Positions 24,001 to 36,000 of a DNA stretch of 64,000 nt are shown here, one piece after another. Under the pieces are notes generated by a model. That model did no database searches. It was not told the origin of the DNA and worked only from the letters and a program-made list of their open reading frames with translations. A program made the position numbers and the translations under genes. Numbering within the stretch: the stretch's first letter is position 1; each line of letters starts with the position of its first letter. The stretch is from Apostichopus japonicus (lineage: Eukaryota; Echinodermata; Holothuroidea; Aspidochirotida; Stichopodidae), in NCBI RefSeq assembly GCF_037975245.1, contig NC_092566.1, positions 15,061,001 to 15,125,000 on the forward strand. The letters run 5' to 3'.

Positions 24001-27000
24001 AATAATCCCTGGCATGGTACAGACAGCAACAGGGTTGCCATGGTTATGGATGTAAGTCACGGAACACCAAAGCGATCACTTCAGCTATGATCGCCATGGC
24101 AATGAATAGCAAGTCACAGTAACGCATGTAACCGCTTAAACATTACACTTCATCACACTGTTGTTGCTATGGGAATGCAAAATAGGTGGTTTCCTTGTAC
24201 CTTACACAACCCTAACATCACGCAACCAAAGCTGTCCTCCTTAACTTAGCCAATCAAACAGCTGCAGTGGTACGAACCTTTAACAAAAAGAGCTTGAGGA
24301 GTAAAGATGAGAAAGACAACTTTGGTTACTTTGTACAGGGACGAGCCTGGGGTAAAAAAAAATATCACGGAACTTTGCACAAATTGCGGTATAGGCTCCA
24401 GTTTGCGTATCCTACAGTGTGTTAGGATAATAGTTTTTAGTCCAGGTAGAAAAGAAATCACAGATATTTCGCAAATTCGCGGAAAAAGCTCATGCCTGTT
24501 TGTAGATCACATGATACCCGGAAAATCACCATTTTCTTCCAGGTATCAAAAAAGTGAGGGCTAACCCTCCCAACATGGTGATAACAATTGCAAGGTCTGA
24601 TCCCACTTACATTCTCAAATTTGAAAAAGGCTCAAGCGTCGGCATGCTGTAAAAGACATTTCTTCTCTCTCTGAAGTACAGATCTGTGACTTCAGATCTG
24701 CGAGTTGTCACGACTCGATTAAGCATTCACCAGAAAGGTGAAGCCAAGCCTACCTGGCCAACAGTCAGCAAACGGCTAGAACTTACCCCGAGTCTCGACT
24801 GGGAAGTGGTCGGACGTGAACGCACCGCACTTCCTGCCCTGGGACTGGTCGCGCTTGTTCGACCTCCACGGAGGGACGCATCCGAGCCCCAACGTTCGAA
24901 TTCTTCCCGGACCAAGTTCTCCATCTTGCTCTTCCTCTTCTGCTCACCGTCGTCCTGGAGAGATGAAAAAGGAGAGACGGTTGCTCATTTTGAGGGACAA
25001 GAGCACACTGATAAGTGTACACAGACATTATAATAATTATCAAAAGAAAAGTAAAGAACTGTTTCGTAGATCAATGAAATCCACGCACAAGTAACACAGT
25101 TTCAGTTTAAGATCAATCGTAGAAATGGATAGTAAAATGAAGGTGTAGGACAACAAATCATGGTGCGTAAAAAGTGACAGCTCTGTTGATGAACGTGTCA
25201 GAGGTAAAGGTGAACACCTCTCTTCCCCCCCCCCCCCCCTTCCCCAAACCCCTTATCCCCAGATTCTCAGAAGTTTGTTGCCAAGACACATGGTTCATAC
25301 CAGAGCTTTCATCACAGAACTTTGGCAAACTCAAAATGTCAAGTGATCTTTCAGCGTGTGTTTGTCATGTGACCCTTGAAAAGGGTATTAATTAATTTTT
25401 ATGTCAGTTTTGAAGACTCTGAAATCTGCCTCTTTTAAAATAATATGGTTCCAGTGTCAAAAACGACTGTACTATACCATCTTTAAACTGTATAACAATC
25501 TGAGCACCACTTTGCATAGCAATTAGTGATGCCATACAGAATCGAATATTCCCTGGACAATGGGCTAGTGCATAATTATCACGTCATCGAGGTGAGGAAA
25601 ATATCGTTACACTGGAAAACAAAGATGTATAGTATGCAGCAGTGAAGAAACAAACTTCATGCCTGTATTGTCACACTGTTGTATGTCGAAAGGTATCATC
25701 GCAAATGTTGACAACATTTCTTCTCTAAATATTTGTACTGTACACAAGAAACAGCAAAAGGGTTTTTTCACTTCTCTGGAAGCCACCTCCCTTTATCTTT
25801 ATAAATAGCTTCACTGACAGGTGTACAGGAAACGTACTATATTTATAAGAGTAGTGATGATGACATCTCAATAGAAAGGTCTCTTTGGCATGTCTGCAAA
25901 GTAGGTTAACAGGAAAGAGATGACCCAGATGTGAGGGAGAATGTCTACCCTGTATGTTTTATTTATTTGTTTTAATTTTCTTTCAAAGGGGGCCGAAGAG
26001 GTCCCCATCTGGACTGCCCCAAATACAAGGGAAGTGGCAACTTTACATCTTTTATTTGCAGGGCTGTTTTTTTTCTTCAGACACTAGATACGTTTGAAGA
26101 ACTAAACATGAACGTTACAGTAGTAGTAAAAAAGAGGTTTCTGTCAATTTCAGCGCTTGTTCCATTTTTCTTTACCAGTTCACTGACGATGAAAGATTCT
26201 TGCTTTGATATGATGGACTGAGTACAAACCTAAACAGCTCTGGATGAATAACAGTGTTTAAAGTTTGAATATCCCAAGGACTGATGCTTGGACCCTTGCA
26301 AATAATTGATACAGCAAAACCCACAGCAGATCAACACACTCTTCAATATTTCAAGAACATCACTAAATTTGAAAGGAACATATATACTGCTTTTAGATAC
26401 CAATCTTGTCCAACTGCATCAACCAACTTGCCTCAAAAAGAATGAAAACTGTACAATAAACTTCCAAAACTTTTTCAATGACGTTTAAACAAATTATCAC
26501 AATGACACAGATTTAGTAATGTGCTGGACCAATCGATAACAATGGTGCGAATTGTGTTAACTAATTTCTTAAGAAGGAGAAGAAGAAAGGAGAGGAAATA
26601 ATCTTATTTCTTTGTCTCGAGTAACAGTTAGCTTGATCATTTGACAGACACTTCAAGGATTCCACGACTGAAACGGACGAGAGGAAAGTTTACTCTTGCT
26701 ATCTCTTTGAAATTTTCTCGTTTTTCAAATAAACAAAAAGAAAAAAAAAACAAAGATATTTTATGAAGGTTAATATCCCTATCCAAATATCTATCTATCA
26801 TGCTTCATATTTACACTGTCGGAGAATTATGAGCGATAATTCTGCCATGCAATCCTTTCACTTTACCCTCTAGCACGGAAAGATGAAGAAACCTGCATTA
26901 TTTCATCTTGGAGGAGAGATGAGTTACCATCTCGGCAAAATGACGTATTTTCCTTTACTTTCTGAACTTTTATGTCAAGAATATCATTTATACAAAAAAA

Positions 27001-30000
27001 AAATTATATACAAAAACATATCATGCTTCCAATTTTTCTCTTCAGATATGAAAGTCGTGGCTCCCAGCAGTGAGAATTAGATGCGCTACAATTCTCGCCG
27101 ATGATTGGCCGAGAAATTGTCGTGGAAAGAGTTAGGAGAAAATTCTTACCATCAACGATTCCAAACAAATGATTCTACCGTCATACGTGAAAATATCGAA
27201 TTGTTTACTACCCATAAAATGGACTACGCAAAATTGATTATCGATTTACGTCCTTAACTTGAAGGATGGTAAATAGAGAGAGCCAAAGGAAGTTATTGAT
27301 TACAAAAAAATTGTTAATTAAGGAATAGTTCGGTGAGCGATGCGAAAAGGTCTTACTCGATGGTGCAATTGGAAGGAGAAGGGAAAAAAGGAGCAGGAAA
27401 AGGAAAAGATAAACGGCAAGATTCTGTGCTGGTGCTGATGTGGTTTCACACGATCTCTACCTCGTCATCACTATACCCAGAGGCTGAGGTGGAGGCTCTT
27501 GACATCTGAGGCAGGGAATCCCTGTTCATCTCACTTTTGTAAACCTCTTTTATCTCTCTCTCCTTCGAGAGAGGTAAAATAGACGCATAGGGGAGAGGGA
27601 TGACATGAAAAACTATTAGCTTCTTTCCTCAAATTCTTACGTTGAAATGGAGTGAGCAACTTTTCTGATGTCGGTGCTTTTAATCCAAAAAGTATTTTTT
27701 ACGACAAAAAGTGACAATGATGAAATGAATTAATACAAACTAATGTGGAAGGGAAAAAAAAAACCTCTTTTTCACTTTTAACGATTCAATAACAAAACGG
27801 ACTATTTAGAAGGAAAGATATTCTATAATATTTAATATTTTAAAGTGATTGATGCAACACAGAATGATGTGTACACAAATTACCAACTGCCTTAAAAAAA
27901 AAAAAAAATGCAAAATTAAAGGAATGAATATTTTGACAAAAACAAGAAAAATAAAGGATTTCATAAAAAAGGAACTAATAAGAAAAATTGATAATCAAGT
28001 TCTGGAAAGTTTCCTCCCTCGTGACCGAGTGTGCAGGTCATTTTATATATGTCACGAAAGGTGTTAGGATCATCCACTTAATTTGGCACTGTCAAAATAT
28101 CAAGTTTTGTTCAAGGGCAATTTAGGAAAGACCAAAACTGGTTGTGCACATATCCTTCATGATTTATTAGCCCTAGAAATTGACTGTTACACCTGTACCC
28201 TGTACTGGGGGGGGGGGGAGGGTTCGTCCATTGTAGAAGTCGAAGATTTTGAGAACAATAATCTTACAAATGAAGTAGTATAATTCTTCCAACGGCCTAT
28301 GGCTAAACCTACGCATTGGTAAATAACATTTTAACAAATTCCTGAAAACACAATGGTCACTGGTTAACACTTCATTAAATTACAACTAATTCTTCTTGCA
28401 CTTTTAGGGTAAAGACAGCTGGGCATCTGTGTCTATTCCTCTTTAAAGGGGAATTACGGATTCTGGAAAAAAGTACCAGTGGAAATTTGGAATATCTGCC
28501 ATCTTCAAGTTAATCAAATTAAATTTTTCTTCACCGAGTCTTACCTCTGTGATACTATCTAAGAGTTTGTTCATGGTCTCTCGCCTCTGTGCCTTGGCCC
28601 TCTCCATTGCCTCGAGCTTCACCAGGACCGCATCGATCTTGGACACGATGCTGCCGATGGAATGCTCCATCCTGTCCACGCGTCGGCTGAGCCTGTAACA
28701 GGAGAAGGAAAGAGATTGCTTCAACGGTTAATTCTACGCATATCAACGACCAGCTGGTACTGGGGGTCTACAGGCTGTAGATGTATAGGGTGGTTTAATC
28801 CTCCTTCTTCCTAGCATTTCTTATTTAAAAAGCCAACATTTCATGCTTATCCCTAGAGTAACATTTCTCTCAAGGAGGGACAAACCAACCGTCATATTTA
28901 GCGCATACAATGTACAAATGTACAACATCTCTCCCACATTATACACAGAATACAATGTGTATTCTGTGCTTGTTTTTGTCTGTATTCTGTGCTTGTTTTT
29001 GTCCCTTCTGTTACTGTTACTTGTCATTTAGCCTTTAAAGAAGATCCTGCTAGGATCGAAACGTCAGGCCAATTTACTTTTACACATTCTCTTACACAGG
29101 CTCTCTAGTGGATAAGCAGTTTGCCAACAGTTTTATTTTACATTATAAAATTGGCTACATTTTTTGAAATAGAGGGCGCCCTTACACGACAAACTCCTCG
29201 TAAGAGACGGCGGCTCCCCCCCTCCGTCCTCCTCCTTTGCCGCCCTCGTCATCGTCGTAGTCGCTCTCGATGCTGTCGTTGAAGCTGACCCTACTCTTGC
29301 TCCGTGCGGTCGACGGCTGGTTACCAGTCGTGATTTGGGCCTCTTCCAATTCCGCTAGCTGGTTATTCAATTCAGTCTGCAGAGAGAGGAAAGATCATTT
29401 TTTAATTTTTTATTTAAAGTTATTTTCAAATTGGACTTTTATAGTAAGTGAAATGTAGAGATATTGCAGAGCAGATATTTATGTGAATTCTGTCTGTGTT
29501 TAATCGTAGACAAGTCAAACGATTAATCAACAACCAATCTCCGAACCAACCAATGAATGAACTGATCAATTAACCAACCAATCGATCAATCCACCAAATC
29601 AATCCACCAAATCAATCAATACAACCAATCAAATCAATCCATCAGTCAATACAACCAATCAATACAACAATCAAATCAATCAATACAACCACTCAAATCA
29701 AATCAATCTATCAATTAATCAAATCAAATCAAGCAATAAAACCAAATCAAATCAATCTATCAGTCAATCAAAACAACCAATCATATCAATACAACCAATC
29801 AAATCAATCCATCAATCAATACAACCAATCAATACAACAATCAAATCAATCAATAAAACCAATCAAATCAAATCAATTAATCAATACAACCAATCAAATA
29901 AATCAGTACAACCAATCAAATCAATCAATACAACCACTCAAATCAAATCAATCTATCAATTAATCAAATCAATCAATAAAACCAATCAAATCAAATCAAT

Positions 30001-33000
30001 CTATCAATTAATCAATTCAACCAATCAATACAACCAATCAAATCAATCAATAAAAAATCAATCAATCAATACAACCAATCAAATCAATCAATACAACCAA
30101 TCAAATCAACCCATCCACTCACCAAATCAATCAAATCAATCAATACAACCAATCAAATCAATCAATACAACCAATCAAATAAATCCACCAACTCAATCAA
30201 ATCAATCAATGCAACCAATCAATCAACAAGTCAATCAACCAATAAACTGCTTTAATGATAATTCCTCGCTACCTTTTGTCCCTCCAAGTCCGCTGCCATC
30301 TTCATCTGTTCCTCTGCATCCAGGATACGGTCGCCGTCCACATCGTACTTGGCAAAGACGGCTTCAATCTCCGCATCCGCGTGACCACGGCTGTGAGACA
30401 GCAAAAATAAATGTCAACAGAATTTGAGACAACCATCTTAAACTAGATATTTATAGATCACTTTAAACAGTGCACACGGCATTTATAACCTCTTCAAAGC
30501 GGTTTGCTTCAAGTTCAAATATAAAGTATCATGTTGAATCTCCTTTCATATGCTAAAATAAAATGAAACTCTAGAAGCATTTTCCACCAGAACAAAAAGT
30601 ATTTTGTATTATCCTTCCATATACAGATGCTATCAAGTAGTCCCACTCTGCCAAATGATTCAAATGAAGGTGATAGTTGGCATAGCCGGGTTTCTGAAAA
30701 AAACAACCTTGTCACAGAATATTTATAAGCAACTAAGGCAAGGCCGACAGATACATCTGCTAACGGCGAGCAGGAGACCCAGGGTTTATAGCCGACATTT
30801 GTCTAGAAGAACAAACATTGTAAATCTCCTACGATTCAAATATGCCAAAAAATGGTGAAAAATGTCGTGCTCACAAAATGACCTGATTGCAAAATGAAAA
30901 CGTTCTTAATTTCAACTATAACCATTACACCATTGATGAAATCATATCAAATTCTCATCTTGCAATACGATATCTGTAGTCTTGAGTTGTCTCAAGGTAT
31001 ATCAATATCTACAAATGAGAGATCAACAGACAATCCCATCCCTAGAACACCTTCTCCACCCAGTGGGCCCTCTCTCGACGGACGACCTACCACTTCAGTT
31101 CGTGTCTCCATTCGTCAAAGTCCAGATGTTGGTCGGCGTTCGCGTCGGCGTGGGCCAGGGCCTCTTGGATGTCCGCGATCTTGTCCCTCTTGAAGTTGAG
31201 CTTCCCCACCATCTTGTCGTAGCCCTTCTTGAAGTAATCGGAGATTTCAAACTCGCTCTTCTGGTTGGCGATGTCTGCCTTCACTTCACTGTAGGTGTCG
31301 TTGATGATAGCCAAGAACATGTTCTGGAGAGAGGCGAGTGCATGAAATGAGAAACATCAGTCGATGGGTTTGCAGGCCACGAACCTTTCTATGATCATTC
31401 AAAGTTTGCCGATGTCATAGTCGGTCGGGAAGGTAACAAGCAATATATAGATGTTAAATGATAAATATTCGCGCTACAAAATAAAAATTTAACAGATGAA
31501 GAAAAGAAGAGGGAGAATAGAAATAAAAAACTTACCAGCAACACGAAGAAGACCACAAACACGTAGGTGATGAAAAAGATTGGTCCCAAGACACGATTAG
31601 CCGATTCCAACTCGTGGAAGTCAAAGTCTCCCAGGACGATACGGAACAGGGTGTAACTGGTTGAAAAAAATGGCAGAGATCGGAGGAGACATTATTAACA
31701 TGATGCAAATACTTTGTATGAGAATATGCCCCCCCCTTTTCAAAGGCTTGTAAATTTGCTCATTCCTTTTGGTTTGGGTATTAAACAAGAGTGGGGGAAA
31801 CTATCGGTATCTTCTCTTGATACTTATGTGCCATAATCATCAAAGGTAAAAGACTAAAACAGATATTAATTATGCAAGATGAAGTACTCATACTCGCACT
31901 AAGGGCCTAGTACTGGTACTCCCACTAGTACTACTCCTGCTGTTGTACTAGTATTTACAACTCAGCTACAATTACAGAGGCCATACCGACCCCTTTAAGC
32001 TCATTCGACACCTTCTGAATGACCTAGTTTCTTCAGAGTTGTAATCCATCCACATAAGACTAAAATACAATTTTCATTCAAGGAAGACCAAATTTTCTTT
32101 AAATTTTTGAGACCCTTTGGTAGACCTGAAAGAGGTCAGCTGAGCAACTAGTAACTTATCGAACAAACGTATTGGCTAGACGGAGCACTTACACGCAGTA
32201 CATGATGCTGCGGAAGTCCTTGATCTGAGTACCGAAGATAAGGTACCCGAGCTGGGCGTAGGCAAAGAAGATGATGAGAAACATGATGGTGAAGCCACCG
32301 ACATCTTTGGCACAACGTGAGAGGGTGGACGAAAGCTGAGTCATGGTCTTGTTGAAGCTGATGTACTTGAAAACCTGTAAATGCAAGAGACAATTAATTT
32401 CCAGGTTAAAGAAAAAAATGTGACGAGGCAAATATTTGCATCTTTAACTTTAACTCATGATTTCATATCAACGGAGAACACTCTCGGGCATTTTTAATTC
32501 CAATGCTCTCTCGTTGTTTGACTAACAAATTTCCGGCAAAAAGACATTAATTTTTCGATCCCTCTTAGAAACAGACAAGTTTATGAAGCATAGCTGAAGG
32601 GCAAATAATAAAAATAACATTGAAAATAATGGTGGAAATTCAACAATTCACTGCATGAAGTAATGTGAAAGTGAAGATGGATCTCATTTCAAAACTCTCC
32701 TGCCTTTGGCATATTTCTTGCCATCTGTTGCAAACAACTGTAACATCAGAGAGCAGACAGTGTTTGTATTATTAATTTGATGTTGTGATTGACGCGGTTT
32801 ACTCTAAGCCTGATGGTTGAAGAGTGTAACTCCATCTCCCCCCCCCCCATCATACAACAAAAGAGAAAATTTTTACAAATTAAATTACCTTAATCCAGGC
32901 TAAAAAGACAGCCACAGCAGTGACGTTGGTGAAGATACTCTGCCATCGCCCGAGGTACTCGAAGTCAGCGTACATGTCCGGTTCAGACAGCAGACGCTCG

Positions 33001-36000
33001 ATCATCTTGTCCACGGTGAACGTCCGGTAAACGTGAAAGAACATACAGACCACGGAGACCTGATTTAGGAGAGAGATGAAATAATAAGTTCGGTGTGATG
33101 AAAAACGATTTTAATAAACAAGTCGTCTTCATACATGACAAGTATTTTAATTGAAATGTTAAAAAAACTTGTCCCCAATTCTCACAACTTTTTGACATCA
33201 CATTAAGACACAATAGGAAAGAGAGTTGTTGTTCCTCTTACTTTATACAAAGACACTGCAGAACTAACAAAGAGCTGGAGCAGTAGCAGTGGCTAGTTTC
33301 ATCACTTCTTATAAAACAGGTTTTATTGCATTACAAACAATAGTACTTCACGGTATTACAGGGACACTAAACAGTGAAGATATGCTGCGAGAACACAGCG
33401 TTCTACATCCTGGAGCAGAGGTTTGGGGAAAAAAATTGGTTTTCTTCAAGTTCCAAAATACACGCTAAATTATGAATAGGACATCACAAGAATAAAATGT
33501 GCTTAAAAGTAACAAAAACACAGAAATGTGAAGATTAAATTTTATATTTAAAATTTTTACAATCATTTCAAGTTTTTGAGCAAATACAGTTGAGTGATCT
33601 CCATCTTCACACCCCTCCCCCTCCCCCTCCCCTACCCAACCCTTCAAAAAAAACTATCATAATAATAATGTACTACTCACAGCAATAATGATCACATCCA
33701 AGCAATTCCAAGTGCTCTTGAAGTAAGAGAATTTGTGTCTCTTTATCTCCAGAAACTCCTCCACCGAGTAATAGAGGATGAAGAGGACAAAGATGCCCTC
33801 GCAGGCCATGATGAAGTAATCCATCGCGGTCACGTACCGGAGTAGCTTGACCGTCCGGAACGTCGACGTAGGGATGGCGCCACCAGTCGGCGGAAACTCC
33901 ACGACCAACCTTGAAATGACAAAACCGGAAGGGACATTTTACTATTCTGACGGGGTGTTAAATATTTACTCAATGAAAGATGGGAGAAAGGCATTTTCAA
34001 CTTTTAACGTTTGTATAAAAAAAAATTTAAAAAATAGTATTTATCTACGAGAAGAGTTCAGTTGCACACAAAAAGCTGTGAAGCAAACGTTTACTTCTTC
34101 CAGTGACCGCTATAAGATGCTTTCACTACATTGCTCTAATGTTCTTGCCAAATACTGCATCACACGATAAAACTGAATCAGATGACCATCTCATGCAAAA
34201 GAAAAAAAAAAGCTTGTGTTCTATTAGTGTACCTTTGTACAGAAGTTTCATTTCAAGTTTTAACCATGATCAAGAATCATGGTCATTTCAGACAAGACCA
34301 GAATACCTTCAAATATTTTTCCACGTACTCGCTACAACAATTTTAGATAAATATTCTAGTGAGTTAGTCTGGTGAATGGCACTGGTGGTTTTCTACACAA
34401 TTGCAGTACAATATTTAATACAAGTATGGAAGCTTACTTACAAGCTATATTAGCCTCAAACTCCACCTAATGAATACCAGTTAATATTCAGCAATGGCAG
34501 ATTATATTCGACTAAGTGGCATTTAGGGATAAGTTCACCGGTTGTACTTCGGACAAACCTCAGCTTATCCCTCGACAAGTTTATCGAGTTTCTCTCTGAC
34601 CATCGGGACAACAGATACTGTACCCAAACCTGCAAGATTCTCCTGTGAAACTTACCGGACAATACAGAACAAGTTGATGTTGGCATTGTAGACCGTGAAG
34701 TCCACAAAGATGGCTCTCGTTCCCCTGTCGATCCAGAGGTTCTCCTTCAACTCGAGGATCTGTTTCAGGGAGTCCTGCTTCCGCTTGCCCAGGTCCATGT
34801 AGTAGCCCCCTCCGCCGTATGTCGCTATCTCACCCCAGTGGCTGGAACCGTCCAATACCTCTTCGGTGGTATATTCCCATCTGAAGAGAATGCGTGGGAA
34901 GTATATAGATGATCTTTTAAGATTCCCTATATATGGGTGACCTAAAGTACAGTAAGGCCGACAGGAATATTAAGGAGAGACACCGATGGCAAGTTCTGCT
35001 AGTCGCTCAATGCTTCATCATCTCCAAAATGCTTGTTTCTTGTGACACGAGTCACGGAAGAAATATACAGAATTTGAAGTTTTGTGTACAACAGGGTTTC
35101 AGGGTCCAAGACATTGACAAGCACAGGATTTCATAGGTTGGGGGGATTCAAAAAAGAGGGATGCTGCCCTGGGGTATATGAAGCAGCCTCCCCAAAAGTC
35201 CCTCCCCCTGGGGTATATGAAGCAGCCTCCCCATAAGCCCCCCCCTCCCCCCGTCTGCATATGCCACTGGTCCAAGACCATCTTTCACAGAATTTAGGAT
35301 CCAGTGCTAGATTACAAACATTAATGCCATCAAAATTTACCTGGATTTTGTTACATAAAATCAGTTTTTACATTCAACACGTACATCCAGACTATTAGCA
35401 TGAAAGCCTCGAATCAACATAAATCGGATGGACCCAGAACAACCCACATCACAGAAACTTTTGTTCTACGGTTAACTTACGCGGTTCCATTTCGCAACCC
35501 GTACGGCGAAGTGTCCTCTAGGCTCTCTGAGTAAAAGGCGTAGCATTGCTTTATGTTATCTCGAAAGTCTGTGTGCACGATACAAGACTCGTTGGTCACT
35601 TTCACCTGTCGAAGCCTCGGGACGCCGAGCATTTTGTTCTCGTAAAAGATGAATCCCAGTTCGTCTTCGGTCACATTGTCGTTGTTGTACCACGTCTCCC
35701 AGTACAGGCCATCCATCAGAGGTGTTTCAGCAAACTGTAGGTGGTGAGAGTTCGAAACAAATATGAAAACGTCAAACTAGACAAAAGAACTGTTTCATTG
35801 ACATTTACGTACATCCTGAGTACTCCCTGAATACTCATAAAATTACAGTGTATTTTATAATAATAATAATCATAATCGGCAGTTATTTTTAAGATGCTTA
35901 AGCGACCACAAATGTGGGAGAAGCCCGCAAAGGGCTCATGGATTACAACTTAACATGTCAGGTGGCATTCCAATTCCACATTTTATCTCAAATTTGGAAT

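Noticed and set aside
24783-25094. Three other open frames overlapping 24.8-25.0 kb
   Set aside because: Shadows of PKD2 exon 15 in other frames and on the other strand.
29516-30243. Regular spaced repeats as a CRISPR array
   Set aside because: Irregular low-complexity satellite in an animal intron; no unique spacers of constant length.
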